From positions 1 to 51,157 of the forward strand of contig JAISYZ010000131.1 in assembly GCA_031269545.1 (NCBI GenBank): a stretch of DNA of 51,157 bases, given 5' to 3'. The translations under genes and the position numbers were made by a program. The notes below the pieces were generated by a model. It did no database searches. It worked only from the letters and a program-made list of their open reading frames with translations, and was not told the origin of the DNA. Below are positions 38,568-48,287 of this stretch, piece by piece. Source of the stretch: Prevotellaceae bacterium. GTDB lineage: Bacteria > Bacteroidota > Bacteroidia > Bacteroidales > UBA932. Position 1 is the first letter of the stretch. Every line of letters begins with the position of its first letter.

Positions 38568-38629
38568 GATTTGCAGGTTTGGCGAGTAAAATTTTTGCAA
38601 TATTGTTGTATTAAATCAATAAAATATTG

Positions 38630-38637
38630 TATCTTTG
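38630..38637 (+). promoter_or_regulatory. tRNA-Leu(GAG) promoter, -7 box
   Basis: TATCTTTG lies 11 nt before the tRNA 5' end, separate from the preceding tRNA unit. Confidence 0.6.
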
Positions 38638-38648
38638 CAAGCCAAAAT

Positions 38649-38732
38649 GCCCAGGTGGTGGAATTGGTAGACACACCACTTTGAGGGGGTGGCGCCGATT
38701 GAGGTGTGCAAGTTCGAGTCTTGTCCTGGGCA
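38649..38732 (+). tRNA. tRNA-Leu (anticodon GAG)
   Basis: The acceptor stem GCCCAGG pairs with CCTGGGC. The anticodon stem CCACT/GGTGG flanks the loop TTGAGGG, with anticodon GAG at 38683-38685. The long variable arm is typical of leucine tRNAs, and the discriminator A is not followed by an encoded CCA. It reads CUC and CUU codons. Confidence 0.95.
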
Positions 38733-38733
38733 C

Positions 38734-38769
38734 AAAAAAAGACATTCATATTACAGAATGTCTTTTTTA
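38734..38769. terminator. Bidirectional terminator between tRNA-Leu and kamD
   Basis: A perfect 13-bp stem, AAAAAAGACATTC with GAATGTCTTTTTT, surrounds an 8-nt loop. The A and T tracts allow use from both strands: by the tRNA on plus and by kamD (stop at 38813) on minus. Confidence 0.8.
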
Positions 38770-38812
38770 TTAAATCCTATATTTTCAAAAATAGAATTGT
38801 TAAATTAATTTT

Positions 38813-40372
38813 CTATTCATTGTTTGCTTTCATTAATTTCACAAATGAATTAAAATATTTTTTGCCTTTTGGACTTACGCCATCCAAACCTTTACCTCCT
38901 GTTTTCGAGCGTTTTACATCTCCAAATATCCCTTTTTCCAATGCCGTAAATAAACTTTCTTTTTCAAGCGCTTCGAGCAGGGCGATTGCATCATCAAGAA
39001 CTTTTTGGGCGCGGTTTTGCATTATACCATCTTTTTTGAACTCTATATCGTCTCCTATGTTTTTCATATTATTGAATATGTATTTTGCATTCTCGATAGA
39101 CAGATAACGATCGCTCATAAATGGAGTATGAATTGCTTCGGTTGGCATCCCAAGTAATTGCAATCCTTGATTTGTCCAAATTCCTATCATGTTGAAAAGT
39201 GCGTCTTGGATATGTCCGCGAAAAATATTTCCTGTCATAAATTTTGTAGGCGGCATATATTTAAGCGGCGCATTGGGGAATATTTCGCGTGTCATTTGCG
39301 CTTGAGCCAATTCATAGAGGAAACCGTTTTCGAGTTGCGGATCCATTTCAAAAGCATGTCCCAAACCCATTTGCTGTTCGGGCAATCCTGCAATAAGAGC
39401 CAACTGTTCGTTGATAAAATCCGAAGCCAAAACCGTATGGGCTTGCTCGTAAGCATCGGCTGTGGTCAGGTAATTGTCTTCGCCTGTATTTATTATCACT
39501 CCTGCAAAACCATTGATAATTCTCGAAAAATATTGATCGATAAGCGTTCGTTGCATGTTTATGTCGCGAAACAAAATGCCGTAAAGAGCATCGTTGAGCA
39601 TTACATCCAAACCTTCGAGCGCTCCCATTGCTGCAATTTCGGGCATACACAATCCCGAACAGTAGTTACACAAACGAATGTATCTGCCTACTTCTTCGCT
39701 TACTTCGTCAAGTGCGGTACGCATTATGCGGAAATTTTCCTGAGTTGCATAAGTTCCGCCAAAGCCTTCTGTTGTCGCGCCGTAAGGAACATAATCGAGC
39801 AGGCTCTGTCCTGTTGTACGAATCACTGCGATAATATCCGCTCCCTGACGCGCTGCCGCCTGAGCCTGAACAACATCTTCGTAAATATTTCCTGTTGCAA
39901 CAATCACATAAAGATATGGTTTCGTGCCTTCGCCGACAGTTTCCAAATAATGAGTACGCCTGTCTTTGCGTTTATTTATACGTTCAATATTTGCATCGAT
40001 AACAGGTTTCAATACTGTTTCGATTTCAGGTTGTGAACGAACAGGCAATCGTGTTATTTCAAGTTCGTTTTTTGCAACTTTTTCGGCTATTTGTTGAGGA
40101 TTCAAACCTGTTTCGAGCATTGCATTGCCGACAAAGAACATTATTCCTTCGCCCAAAACTCCTTTTTCTTTGATTTCGTCAACTAAAATATTTGGCAGTG
40201 GAACGCCGTTTTCGTCAATTCCATCTATACCCAAAAGACGGCAAACAGTGCGTTCGACAGCAACAGTCGTGTAATTTTCAACAAATTTTTGTACATCATC
40301 TGCAATGTTTTTGGCAACTTGCTTTGCATGTTTAACTTTTTCAAAATCTAATCCTATCTTACTTTTTTGCAT
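38813..40372 (-). CDS. kamD: Lysine 5,6-aminomutase alpha subunit
   Basis: This 519-residue subunit belongs to the adenosylcobalamin- and PLP-dependent aminomutase that moves the terminal amino group of D-lysine or beta-lysine during lysine fermentation to acetate and butyrate. The length matches the family. Characteristic stretches include GLDFEKVKHAKQVAKNIADD, YLYVIVATGNIYEDVVQAQA, YGATTEGFGGTYATQENFRI, CNYCSGLCMPEIAAMGALEG and MPPTKFMTGNIFRGHIQDAL. The catalytic enzyme needs the smaller KamE subunit, which carries the cobalamin and lysine anchor; no kamE is in this window. The gene stands alone, with a -7 box about 125 nt upstream and a terminator downstream. A MutS-like gene resembling kamC lies 1.5 kb away on the other strand. 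Confidence 0.92.
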   Translation of the reverse strand: MQKSKIGLDFEKVKHAKQVAKNIADDVQKFVENYTTVAVERTVCRLLGIDGIDENGVPLPNILVDEIKEKGVLGEGIMFFVGNAMLETGLNPQQIAEKVAKNELEITRLPVRSQPEIETVLKPVIDANIERINKRKDRRTHYLETVGEGTKPYLYVIVATGNIYEDVVQAQAAARQGADIIAVIRTTGQSLLDYVPYGATTEGFGGTYATQENFRIMRTALDEVSEEVGRYIRLCNYCSGLCMPEIAAMGALEGLDVMLNDALYGILFRDINMQRTLIDQYFSRIINGFAGVIINTGEDNYLTTADAYEQAHTVLASDFINEQLALIAGLPEQQMGLGHAFEMDPQLENGFLYELAQAQMTREIFPNAPLKYMPPTKFMTGNIFRGHIQDALFNMIGIWTNQGLQLLGMPTEAIHTPFMSDRYLSIENAKYIFNNMKNIGDDIEFKKDGIMQNRAQKVLDDAIALLEALEKESLFTALEKGIFGDVKRSKTGGKGLDGVSPKGKKYFNSFVKLMKANNE

Positions 40373-40496
40373 ATTATTATTTGGTTTATAAAATTCGTAA
40401 TATTTGTAAAATTATTTTTTGCGTATAATCTTTTAATCAACATTATTAAATGTTTTACATAATAGTTGTTGATATTGTTTTGTACTTATTATTGTA

Positions 40497-40504
40497 CAAA
40501 GGTA
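40497..40504 (-). promoter_or_regulatory. kamD promoter, -7 box
   Basis: TACCTTTG on the minus strand, 124 nt upstream of the kamD ATG. It implies a leader of about 115-120 nt. That leader is AT-rich and shows no cobalamin-riboswitch box. Confidence 0.5.
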
Positions 40505-40600
40505 ATATATCTTTCAAAAATTTTGAATTTAATTTTCCAAACAGGATTAATTTATATGAATTTTGATAAAAAATTAGTTGTTAATACTAAAATAATATAA

Positions 40601-40608
40601 TATCTTTG
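40601..40608 (+). promoter_or_regulatory. Lipoprotein/kamC promoter, -7 box
   Basis: TATCTTTG followed by TCG fits the consensus and lies 41 nt upstream of the ATG at 40650. It excludes the GTG start at 40611. Confidence 0.6.
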
Positions 40609-40649
40609 TCGTGATTTTTAAAATATTTCTAATTAAAAAAAGAGTCTAT

Positions 40650-41801
40650 ATGAAAACATTGAATTTGTTTATTGCCGTAGCATTAACTATTGTGCTTGCC
40701 GCAGGTTGTAAAAGCACAGGTATGCAAGCGTTGACGCAAGGAAAGTATTATACTGCATGTTTGCAGGCAATTGATAAATTGCGTTCATCTCCCGACAATG
40801 CAAAAGCATCGAACGCTTTGTCGCAAGCCTATCCGCTGGCTGTAAGTTATACCGAAAAAGAAGCCGAACATTTATTGAAATCAGCATCAGATAACAATCG
40901 TTATCAAAAAATATTTGAATTATATCTTGCAATGAACAATATTGCCGAGCAGATTTCACGCTGTCCTGCCGCTTTGCAAATAATTCCCAATGCCGGTTAT
41001 TACAGTTCGCAACTCGAATCGGCGCGTAATATGGCAGCTGAAGAAAGTTATATGCTTGGAGTCGGTAATCTTCGCATTGGAACACGCTCTGCCGCACGAC
41101 AGGCTTATGTGCAATTTCAAAAAACAAATTCAATAATTCACGGATATAAGGATGTGATAGATAAATTGAACGAAGCCAAATGGATGGCAACTCTTAAAGT
41201 TGTATTGGAACAAATACCTGTCGAAGGACAGTATAAAATAAGCGCTGACTTTTTTCAAAACAAGGTTTTCGAATATTTTTCAACTTCCATACGCAACGAA
41301 TTTATCAATATATTTTCGCCCGAAGAAGCCGAAAACATGAGGCTGCAACCCGACCAGATAATTCGCTTGCGTTTTCTCGATTTTGTTGTAGGACAAGTAC
41401 GCGAAAGTCGCAATTCGTATGAAGTAAAACGCGACAGCATAAAAACAGGAACATATAAAGATGATAAAGGCGTATCGCACGATGTTTACGGAACGGTAAA
41501 AGCCAAAATTACAGTAAGGCAGATTGAAATTTCATCAAAAGGCATTCTTGATGCATTTATTATTGATTATCGAACAAATACGACGCTTGCGCAACAACGA
41601 TTTCCCGGTACCTATGTGTGGACTGATTCGTATGCATCTTTCAACGGAGACGAACGCGCATTGAGCAGAAAAGAATTGGATATGTGCAGACGTGCCGAAC
41701 TGTCAACGCCTCCGCCTCCGCAAGAAATGTTTGTGCAATTCACTGTTCCGATATACAATAATTTGGCAAGGTTTATTCAAAATTATTATCGTAATTATTA
41801 G
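40650..41801 (+). CDS. Lipoprotein of unknown function
   Basis: This 383-residue lipoprotein has a classic signal: MKTLNLFIAVALTIVLAAGC, with lipobox LAAGC and Cys20 as the lipidated residue. The mature N-terminal half looks helical and TPR-like (GKYYTACLQAIDKLRSSPDNAKASNALSQA; ARQAYVQFQKTNSIIHGYKDVIDKL). The C-terminal half is beta-rich and contains GTYKDDKGVSHDVYGTVKAK and a proline run STPPPPQEMF. I do not recognise the family. The start at 40650 is preferred over the upstream GTG at 40611, which is directly behind the promoter box. It is followed 33 nt later by the MutS-like gene on the same strand. Confidence 0.8.
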   Translation: MKTLNLFIAVALTIVLAAGCKSTGMQALTQGKYYTACLQAIDKLRSSPDNAKASNALSQAYPLAVSYTEKEAEHLLKSASDNNRYQKIFELYLAMNNIAEQISRCPAALQIIPNAGYYSSQLESARNMAAEESYMLGVGNLRIGTRSAARQAYVQFQKTNSIIHGYKDVIDKLNEAKWMATLKVVLEQIPVEGQYKISADFFQNKVFEYFSTSIRNEFINIFSPEEAENMRLQPDQIIRLRFLDFVVGQVRESRNSYEVKRDSIKTGTYKDDKGVSHDVYGTVKAKITVRQIEISSKGILDAFIIDYRTNTTLAQQRFPGTYVWTDSYASFNGDERALSRKELDMCRRAELSTPPPPQEMFVQFTVPIYNNLARFIQNYYRNY

Positions 41802-41834
41802 TTTTTCATCCCGATAACAATTAATAATTGCTTA

Positions 41835-43223
41835 ATGACAAATAATTCAAACAACATAGCCGCACTGCGAAAATTGACAAATGACAATCTGGGATTTTTC
41901 TATCTGATTAACAAATTGGACTTGAAATCTTCTTTGTCGAAACGTTATCTATATTTGCAAAAATTCATAACCGATAAGGATAAAATCGAAAGCGAATTAA
42001 ATAAAATCGAAGAAACAATATCATTGCTTGATAATCCTCAAAACGACAAAACGTTTTCGGATGTCGAAACCAAACTTTCGCAAGTTTTGGATGTGGGCGG
42101 GACTTTACAAAATCTTGTAAATTCAATAATATTGAGCGATGTGGAACTGTTTGAAATAAAAAAATTTGCAATAATAGCCGATGACGTAAAGCAACTTTTA
42201 TCCGAATTGAATTTGATTGATTTGCCCGATTTGTCGAATGCAATAAATATCCTTGATCCCGAAAAAATGCGAATAGCAACATTTTATATCTACGATGCTT
42301 ATTCAGATAAACTTGCCGTTTTGCGAAAATCACTGAAAGGAAAAGCCGAAAACCAGTCGCCCGAATCATATCAAAAAATAATTGAAATTGAAGATGAAAT
42401 CCGTAAACAACTTTGCGAAAGTTTACAGCCACATGCTCATGATCTAAACATGGCATTATCGCAAATAGCATATTTGGACATACTCATAGCAAAAGCAAAA
42501 CAGGCTCGCACCGAGCATTTTTGCAAACCTCGCATTGTTGATAAAAATACATCATATAAAGCGCTGTTCAATCCGCAGATAAAAAATTTGTTGCACGGGC
42601 AAGGCAAAAAATATCAGCCTGTAGATATTTCGTTTGGTCAATATCCGACTTTGATTACAGGTATAAACATGGGCGGCAAAACCGTTCTTCTGAAAACTCT
42701 TGCACTGTCGCAATATCTTTGTCAATACGGATTTTATGTGCCTGCAACTGAAGCCGAAATTGCACTTGTTGACGAAATAATGATTTGCATGGACGATGAA
42801 CAAAATCATTTACAGGGTTTGTCGTCGTTTGCGGCAGAAATGAAAAACATAAACAAAATATTATCCGAAATCAATACGTGCAAACCTTTGCTTGTTTTGA
42901 TTGACGAACTTGCCCGAACAACAAATCCAGCCGAAGGCAGCGCCATAGTAAATGCCATGCTCGATATTCTTTGCGAACATAATGTTTGCAGTTTTATCAC
43001 TACGCATTACGATAAAATTACATCCGACTGCCGCCGTTTGCGTGTGCGCGGATTGATTGCTACCAATGATTTTATAAACGAAAAAAACATAGAACAGCAT
43101 ATTGATTATTCTCTTGTCGAAGAAGCGCAAGCAAACGTTCCGCACGAAGCAATACGCATAGCCGAAATACTTGGCGTGAATGATGAACTGATTGAAAAAG
43201 CAAAAAAATATCTTAATAAATAA
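41835..43223 (+). CDS. kamC: MutS-like ATPase, probable lysine aminomutase reactivase KamC
   Basis: This 462-residue protein has a helical N-terminal region (about 1-240) and a C-terminal MutS-type ABC ATPase domain. Walker A is TGINMGGKT (about 275-283), the signature region is GLSSFAAEM, Walker B is PLLVLIDELART (about 351-362) and the switch His391 is in ITTHYDK. It is much too short for a mismatch-repair MutS and lacks mismatch-recognition and connector domains. MutS-like proteins of this size are encoded in lysine-fermentation clusters next to kamDE and have been named KamC. kamD lies only 1.5 kb away, on the opposite strand, which supports that reading. The symbol is inferred from family and context; no KamB partner is visible. 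Confidence 0.72.
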   Translation: MTNNSNNIAALRKLTNDNLGFFYLINKLDLKSSLSKRYLYLQKFITDKDKIESELNKIEETISLLDNPQNDKTFSDVETKLSQVLDVGGTLQNLVNSIILSDVELFEIKKFAIIADDVKQLLSELNLIDLPDLSNAINILDPEKMRIATFYIYDAYSDKLAVLRKSLKGKAENQSPESYQKIIEIEDEIRKQLCESLQPHAHDLNMALSQIAYLDILIAKAKQARTEHFCKPRIVDKNTSYKALFNPQIKNLLHGQGKKYQPVDISFGQYPTLITGINMGGKTVLLKTLALSQYLCQYGFYVPATEAEIALVDEIMICMDDEQNHLQGLSSFAAEMKNINKILSEINTCKPLLVLIDELARTTNPAEGSAIVNAMLDILCEHNVCSFITTHYDKITSDCRRLRVRGLIATNDFINEKNIEQHIDYSLVEEAQANVPHEAIRIAEILGVNDELIEKAKKYLNK

Positions 43224-43351
43224 TGCTGTCAGTAAATTATTTTATTCGACAAGTATAAAATAAAACGATGATTTTTATTCACAGTCGGATAAAAAATTGT
43301 TATAAAATTTATAGAGAAAAGATACGCAATTATCTGTAAATTAATACAATA

Positions 43352-43897
43352 TTACTCATACTTGTTTCGCGCTGACATTTGTTCGGCGTTTTTTCTTTGT
43401 TTCGTTAAAATTGTTTCATCTGCCGCATATCCTACCGAAATCAGCAAATCCAACCGCTTTCGTTTAGGAATGCCGAGCAATTTTTTTATTTTTTTTTCGT
43501 TAAACCAGCCAATAATGCAAGTTCCCAGATTTTCGGCTGTAGCCTGCAAACAGAAGTGCGAAACGGCAATTCCTATATCCATTATCGGGTAAGGCTTATC
43601 TTTGATAATCATTCCCAATTTTGATGTTATGTTTGGCGCTTCGCGAACAACGGCAATAATCACAGGACAATCTTTTGTAAATTTATTGAATCCCAGAACA
43701 TTTGATTCGCTTGCGGCGGCAACTTTCAGTTTCAATTCGGGTTCGTCAACGATTATAAATTTCCATGGTTGAGCATTACATGCCGAAGGAGCAAGCCTTG
43801 CCGCTTCTATACAGCGATTTATCTTTTCTTCCTCAATATGTTGCGAAGAATATTTACGCACGCTTTGGCGTTTCTTTACGAGTTCTAAAAAGTCCAT
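43352..43897 (-). CDS. Nitroreductase family protein
   Basis: This 181-residue FMN-dependent oxidoreductase is of the nitroreductase fold. The N-terminus MDFLELVKKRQSVRKYSS binds FMN phosphate through the RxSxRxY-type pattern. Further family features are AARLAPSACNAQPWKFIIVD, the dimer-interface segment IGIAVSHFCLQATAENLGTCIIGWF, and the C-terminal ISVGYAADE followed by a basic segment (KQRKNAEQMSARNKYE). Natural substrates cannot be deduced. The gene is alone between two plus-strand genes and has a -7 box at 43932-43939. Confidence 0.9.
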   Translation of the reverse strand: MDFLELVKKRQSVRKYSSQHIEEEKINRCIEAARLAPSACNAQPWKFIIVDEPELKLKVAAASESNVLGFNKFTKDCPVIIAVVREAPNITSKLGMIIKDKPYPIMDIGIAVSHFCLQATAENLGTCIIGWFNEKKIKKLLGIPKRKRLDLLISVGYAADETILTKQRKNAEQMSARNKYE

Positions 43898-43931
43898 TAT
43901 TTTTATGTTTTTTATAAAATTTACTGTTTTA

Positions 43932-43939
43932 CAAAATTA
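43932..43939 (-). promoter_or_regulatory. Nitroreductase gene promoter, -7 box
   Basis: TAATTTTG on the minus strand, 34 nt upstream of the ATG. Confidence 0.5.
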
Positions 43940-44109
43940 GTTCTTTAATTCATAATAAAGCCATAGAATTGTCATGTGAAATAATTAAAAATTGTTAATC
44001 ATTAAATATTTAAATCGTAGATCATTAAATAATCAATATTCATTCACACAAAATAAGATAGTAAAATACTTTGTTTCAAAATAATAACAGCCATTGTTAA
44101 TAAAAAAAA

Positions 44110-44139
44110 TTGTAATATGAAAGTATTTTTATACCTTTG
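44110..44139 (+). promoter_or_regulatory. gyrB promoter (-33 TTG, -7 TACCTTTG)
   Basis: TTG at 44110-44112 and TACCTTTG at 44132-44139 are separated by exactly 19 nt. The leader before the ATG is about 45 nt. Confidence 0.7.
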
Positions 44140-44156
44140 CAAGTCAGAATATATAA

Positions 44157-46190
<2,034 letters not shown>

Positions 46191-46199
46191 AAATATATC

Positions 46200-47288
46200 A
46201 TGACAAATTACAAAAAAATATTATTGATTATCATTGTGATGTTTCTGCCATTGATAATGACAGCGCAAGTCGGAGCAAACGCCATTGCAACAAAATCAAT
46301 AAAATCGCTGATCAACGAACGCGATACCATCATAACTGCCTGCGACACAATTTTTATGGATGGTTATGCAATAAGAATTACCAAAAAGCAAATTACGCAG
46401 AAAATATTCGACACCATTTATATCAACAATGTCAATTTACTAACAGAAGATGCCGAAAATGACCAAATTGATGAAGAAGAAAATGAAGAAGATTTTGACG
46501 AAATTGATATTGGCGGCGGTGAAGATGCAGAAGTATATGCAGACGAGAAAAATTTGAAGAATAACGATTCAACCATTGATTACAATATTCCAGCCCATGA
46601 TATTTATCCTTTCTGGTCAAATTCAAAAGTTAATCCTTACAACGTAGATGTAAACAAACTGGGCGATACGATTAGATTTGAACTGTCTGATTTTGTTTAT
46701 CCTTTGAAAAAACCAATGCATATAACATCAAAATTCGGTTATCGGAGAGGCAGAAGCCATAACGGAATAGACCTGAAACTGTTGACAGGCGACACTGTTG
46801 TTGCTCCAATGCGCGGAATGGTGCGCGTTACAGGAAATAACGGACGCCGCAAAGGATATGGAAACTTCATAGTAATTCGTCATTACAACGGTTTGGAAAC
46901 TGTTTACGGACATCTGAGCAAGGTACTTGTTGAAAAAAATCAGATTGTCGAACCCGGCGATATTATTGCTCTCGGAGGAAATACAGGACGTTCAACAGGT
47001 TCGCATTTGCATTGGGAAATAAGATACTTGGGAAATCCAGTAAATCCCGAAGATGTTATTGATTTTGAAAATCACAAGCCAAAAGCAGAAGTTTATTGCA
47101 TGAGCGCTAAAAAAACTTTTGAACACGTTATAGAACAGGCAAAAGCGCGTTTTTGGACAATAAAAAAAGGCGATACTCTCAGCAAAATTTCACTTCGTAC
47201 AGGCGTGTCGATAAAACGCATTTGTGCATTGAACAAAATTACAACGAAAACTGTTTTACGCATTGGACGAAAATTGAGATATAATTAA
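46200..47288 (+). CDS. M23 peptidase with C-terminal LysM domain
   Basis: This 362-residue exported peptidoglycan hydrolase or activator has a signal peptide (about 1-23, ending MTAQ) and a strongly acidic linker (about 83-116, with DEEENEEDFDEIDIGGGEDA). The M23 domain (about 170-290) carries zinc ligands His187 and Asp191 in SHNGIDL and His271 in SHLHWEIR, with His238 in YGHLS. The LysM domain (about 318-362, WTIKKGDTLSKISLRTGVS) binds peptidoglycan. All catalytic residues are present, so endopeptidase activity is expected. It starts 9 nt after gyrB and is closed by a terminator at 47345-47377. Confidence 0.9.
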   Translation: MTNYKKILLIIIVMFLPLIMTAQVGANAIATKSIKSLINERDTIITACDTIFMDGYAIRITKKQITQKIFDTIYINNVNLLTEDAENDQIDEEENEEDFDEIDIGGGEDAEVYADEKNLKNNDSTIDYNIPAHDIYPFWSNSKVNPYNVDVNKLGDTIRFELSDFVYPLKKPMHITSKFGYRRGRSHNGIDLKLLTGDTVVAPMRGMVRVTGNNGRRKGYGNFIVIRHYNGLETVYGHLSKVLVEKNQIVEPGDIIALGGNTGRSTGSHLHWEIRYLGNPVNPEDVIDFENHKPKAEVYCMSAKKTFEHVIEQAKARFWTIKKGDTLSKISLRTGVSIKRICALNKITTKTVLRIGRKLRYN

Positions 47289-47344
47289 ATCATTCGTTTT
47301 TCTTTTATGAATTGATTTGTTAATGTTTATTTGATAGTGGAAGG

Positions 47345-47377
47345 GGCTGTCTTAAAAGTGGGACAGCCTCTTTTTTT
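47345..47377 (+). terminator. Terminator of the gyrB-M23 unit
   Basis: GGCTGTC (47345-47351) pairs with GACAGCC (47362-47368). TC and seven T follow. Confidence 0.8.
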
Positions 47378-47429
47378 GACAGTTCATAATAATTGCAAAT
47401 ACAGACTTTGCTTTTAATAAGTTTCTGCT

Positions 47430-47520
47430 AATACCAGACTGCTATCAAAATGCAATTTGTATAAATTGGTTACCAATAAAACAGATTGATATTTCAGACT
47501 GTTTTGATGCCGTTTTGGTA
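47430..47520. repeat. Dispersed palindromic repeat, copy 2
   Basis: This 91-bp element aligns without gaps to 32695-32785. Its start ATACCAGACTGCTATCAAAA and end TTTTGATGCCGTTTTGGTAT pair as an outer stem. The inner hairpin is ATTGG-TTA-CCAAT where copy 1 has ATTGA-TTA-TCAAT, so one A-T pair has become G-C. Confidence 0.85.
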
Positions 47521-47551
47521 TAAGTAAAAATTTTGTTGTATTGATTAGTTA

Positions 47552-47590
47552 CAAATGAAAATCCCGCTTTATAAGTGGGATTTTCATTTT
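47552..47590. terminator. Palindromic hairpin near the CRISPR array
   Basis: AAATGAAAATCCC pairs with GGGATTTTTCATTT with one bulged base around a short loop. It could end transcription from either strand, including the minus-strand CRISPR transcript. Confidence 0.55.
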
Positions 47591-47633
47591 AGTAAACAGT
47601 CTTTTTTAATTTCTAAAAATCGTTGCAAATATT

Positions 47634-47654
47634 TGTGTATCTGAGTGATACACA
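47634..47654. other. Hairpin adjoining the last CRISPR repeat
   Basis: TGTGTATC (47634-47641) pairs perfectly with GATACACA (47647-47654) around a 5-nt loop, 6 nt from the array edge. On the minus strand it would follow the last repeat of the CRISPR transcript. Confidence 0.5.
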
Positions 47655-47660
47655 CAATAT

Positions 47661-48228
47661 ACTGTTCACGATGTCAAAGATACAAATTTTTGAAAGCAAT
47701 TCACAACTTTCTGCATTCATGACACTTTCCACAGTTTACTGTTCACGATGTCAAAGATACAAATTTTTGAAAGCAATTCACAACCGTTTACTTATTCGTT
47801 CCCCTTTCTGCATGACTGTTCACGATGTCAAAGATACAAATTTTTGAAAGCAATTCACAACGGACATGATGCCCTCCTGATAGAGTACTACACTGTTCAC
47901 GATGTCAAAGATACAAATTTTTGAAAGCAATTCACAACTCTATTATGAATGGCGATCCGCTTGTTTTTACTGTTCACGATGTCAAAGATACAAATTTTTG
48001 AAAGCAATTCACAACTCATATTTTATTGTTATGTCTGTTAATTCACTGTTCACGATGTCAAAGATACAAATTTTTGAAAGCAATTCACAACAAAACCTTG
48101 TTATACTATGCGCGGCATGGACTGTTCACGATGTCAAAGATACAAATTTTTGAAAGCAATTCACAACAAAAAGACCAGAAGGCGTTAAGAAAGTTCTAAC
48201 TGTTCACGATATCAAAGATACACATTTT
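47661..48228 (-). CRISPR. CRISPR array, 7 full repeats plus one half repeat, 7 spacers
   Basis: Seven identical 47-nt repeats start at 47661, 47738, 47815, 47892, 47969, 48045 and 48121, followed by a partial, altered copy at 48199-48228. Spacers are 29-31 nt and all different. In crRNA orientation (minus strand) the repeat begins GTTGTGAATTGCTTTC, the style of 47-nt type II-C repeats from Bacteroidetes. Positions 26-33 of the repeat are TATCTTTG, an exact TAnnTTTG box, and TTG at positions 2-4 is 21 nt upstream of it. Orientation is therefore assigned as minus. No cas gene or anti-repeat (tracrRNA) was found in the window; short open frames across the array are repeat artefacts. Confidence 0.95.
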
Positions 48229-48287
48229 GCTTGTTAAGGAGAAAGTAATTATTGATTATTTACTTTTGAAAACAAAATGACTGTTTG

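Larger units (their letters stand above)
47289..47660. other. Intergenic region between the M23 gene and the CRISPR array
   Basis: No gene is seen. The stretch holds a terminator (47345-47377), dispersed repeat copy 2 (47430-47520), a palindrome (47552-47590) and a hairpin abutting the array (47634-47654). All are listed separately. Confidence 0.6.

Noticed and set aside
40373-40496. Possible cobalamin riboswitch in the kamD leader
   Set aside because: The leader is long enough, and kamD is B12-dependent, but it is very AT-rich and I see no B12-box or conserved junction elements.
41835-43223. Mismatch-repair protein MutS
   Set aside because: At 462 residues it lacks the mismatch-binding and connector domains; only the ATPase domain and a helical region are present.
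47521-47660. tracrRNA beside the CRISPR array
   Set aside because: Two hairpins are present, but no sequence complementary to the repeat's GTTGTG half, so a tracrRNA is not supported here.
47623-48153. Short plus-strand frames with repeated MSKIQIFESNSQ-like peptides
   Set aside because: They are translations of the CRISPR repeat and have no independent support as genes.
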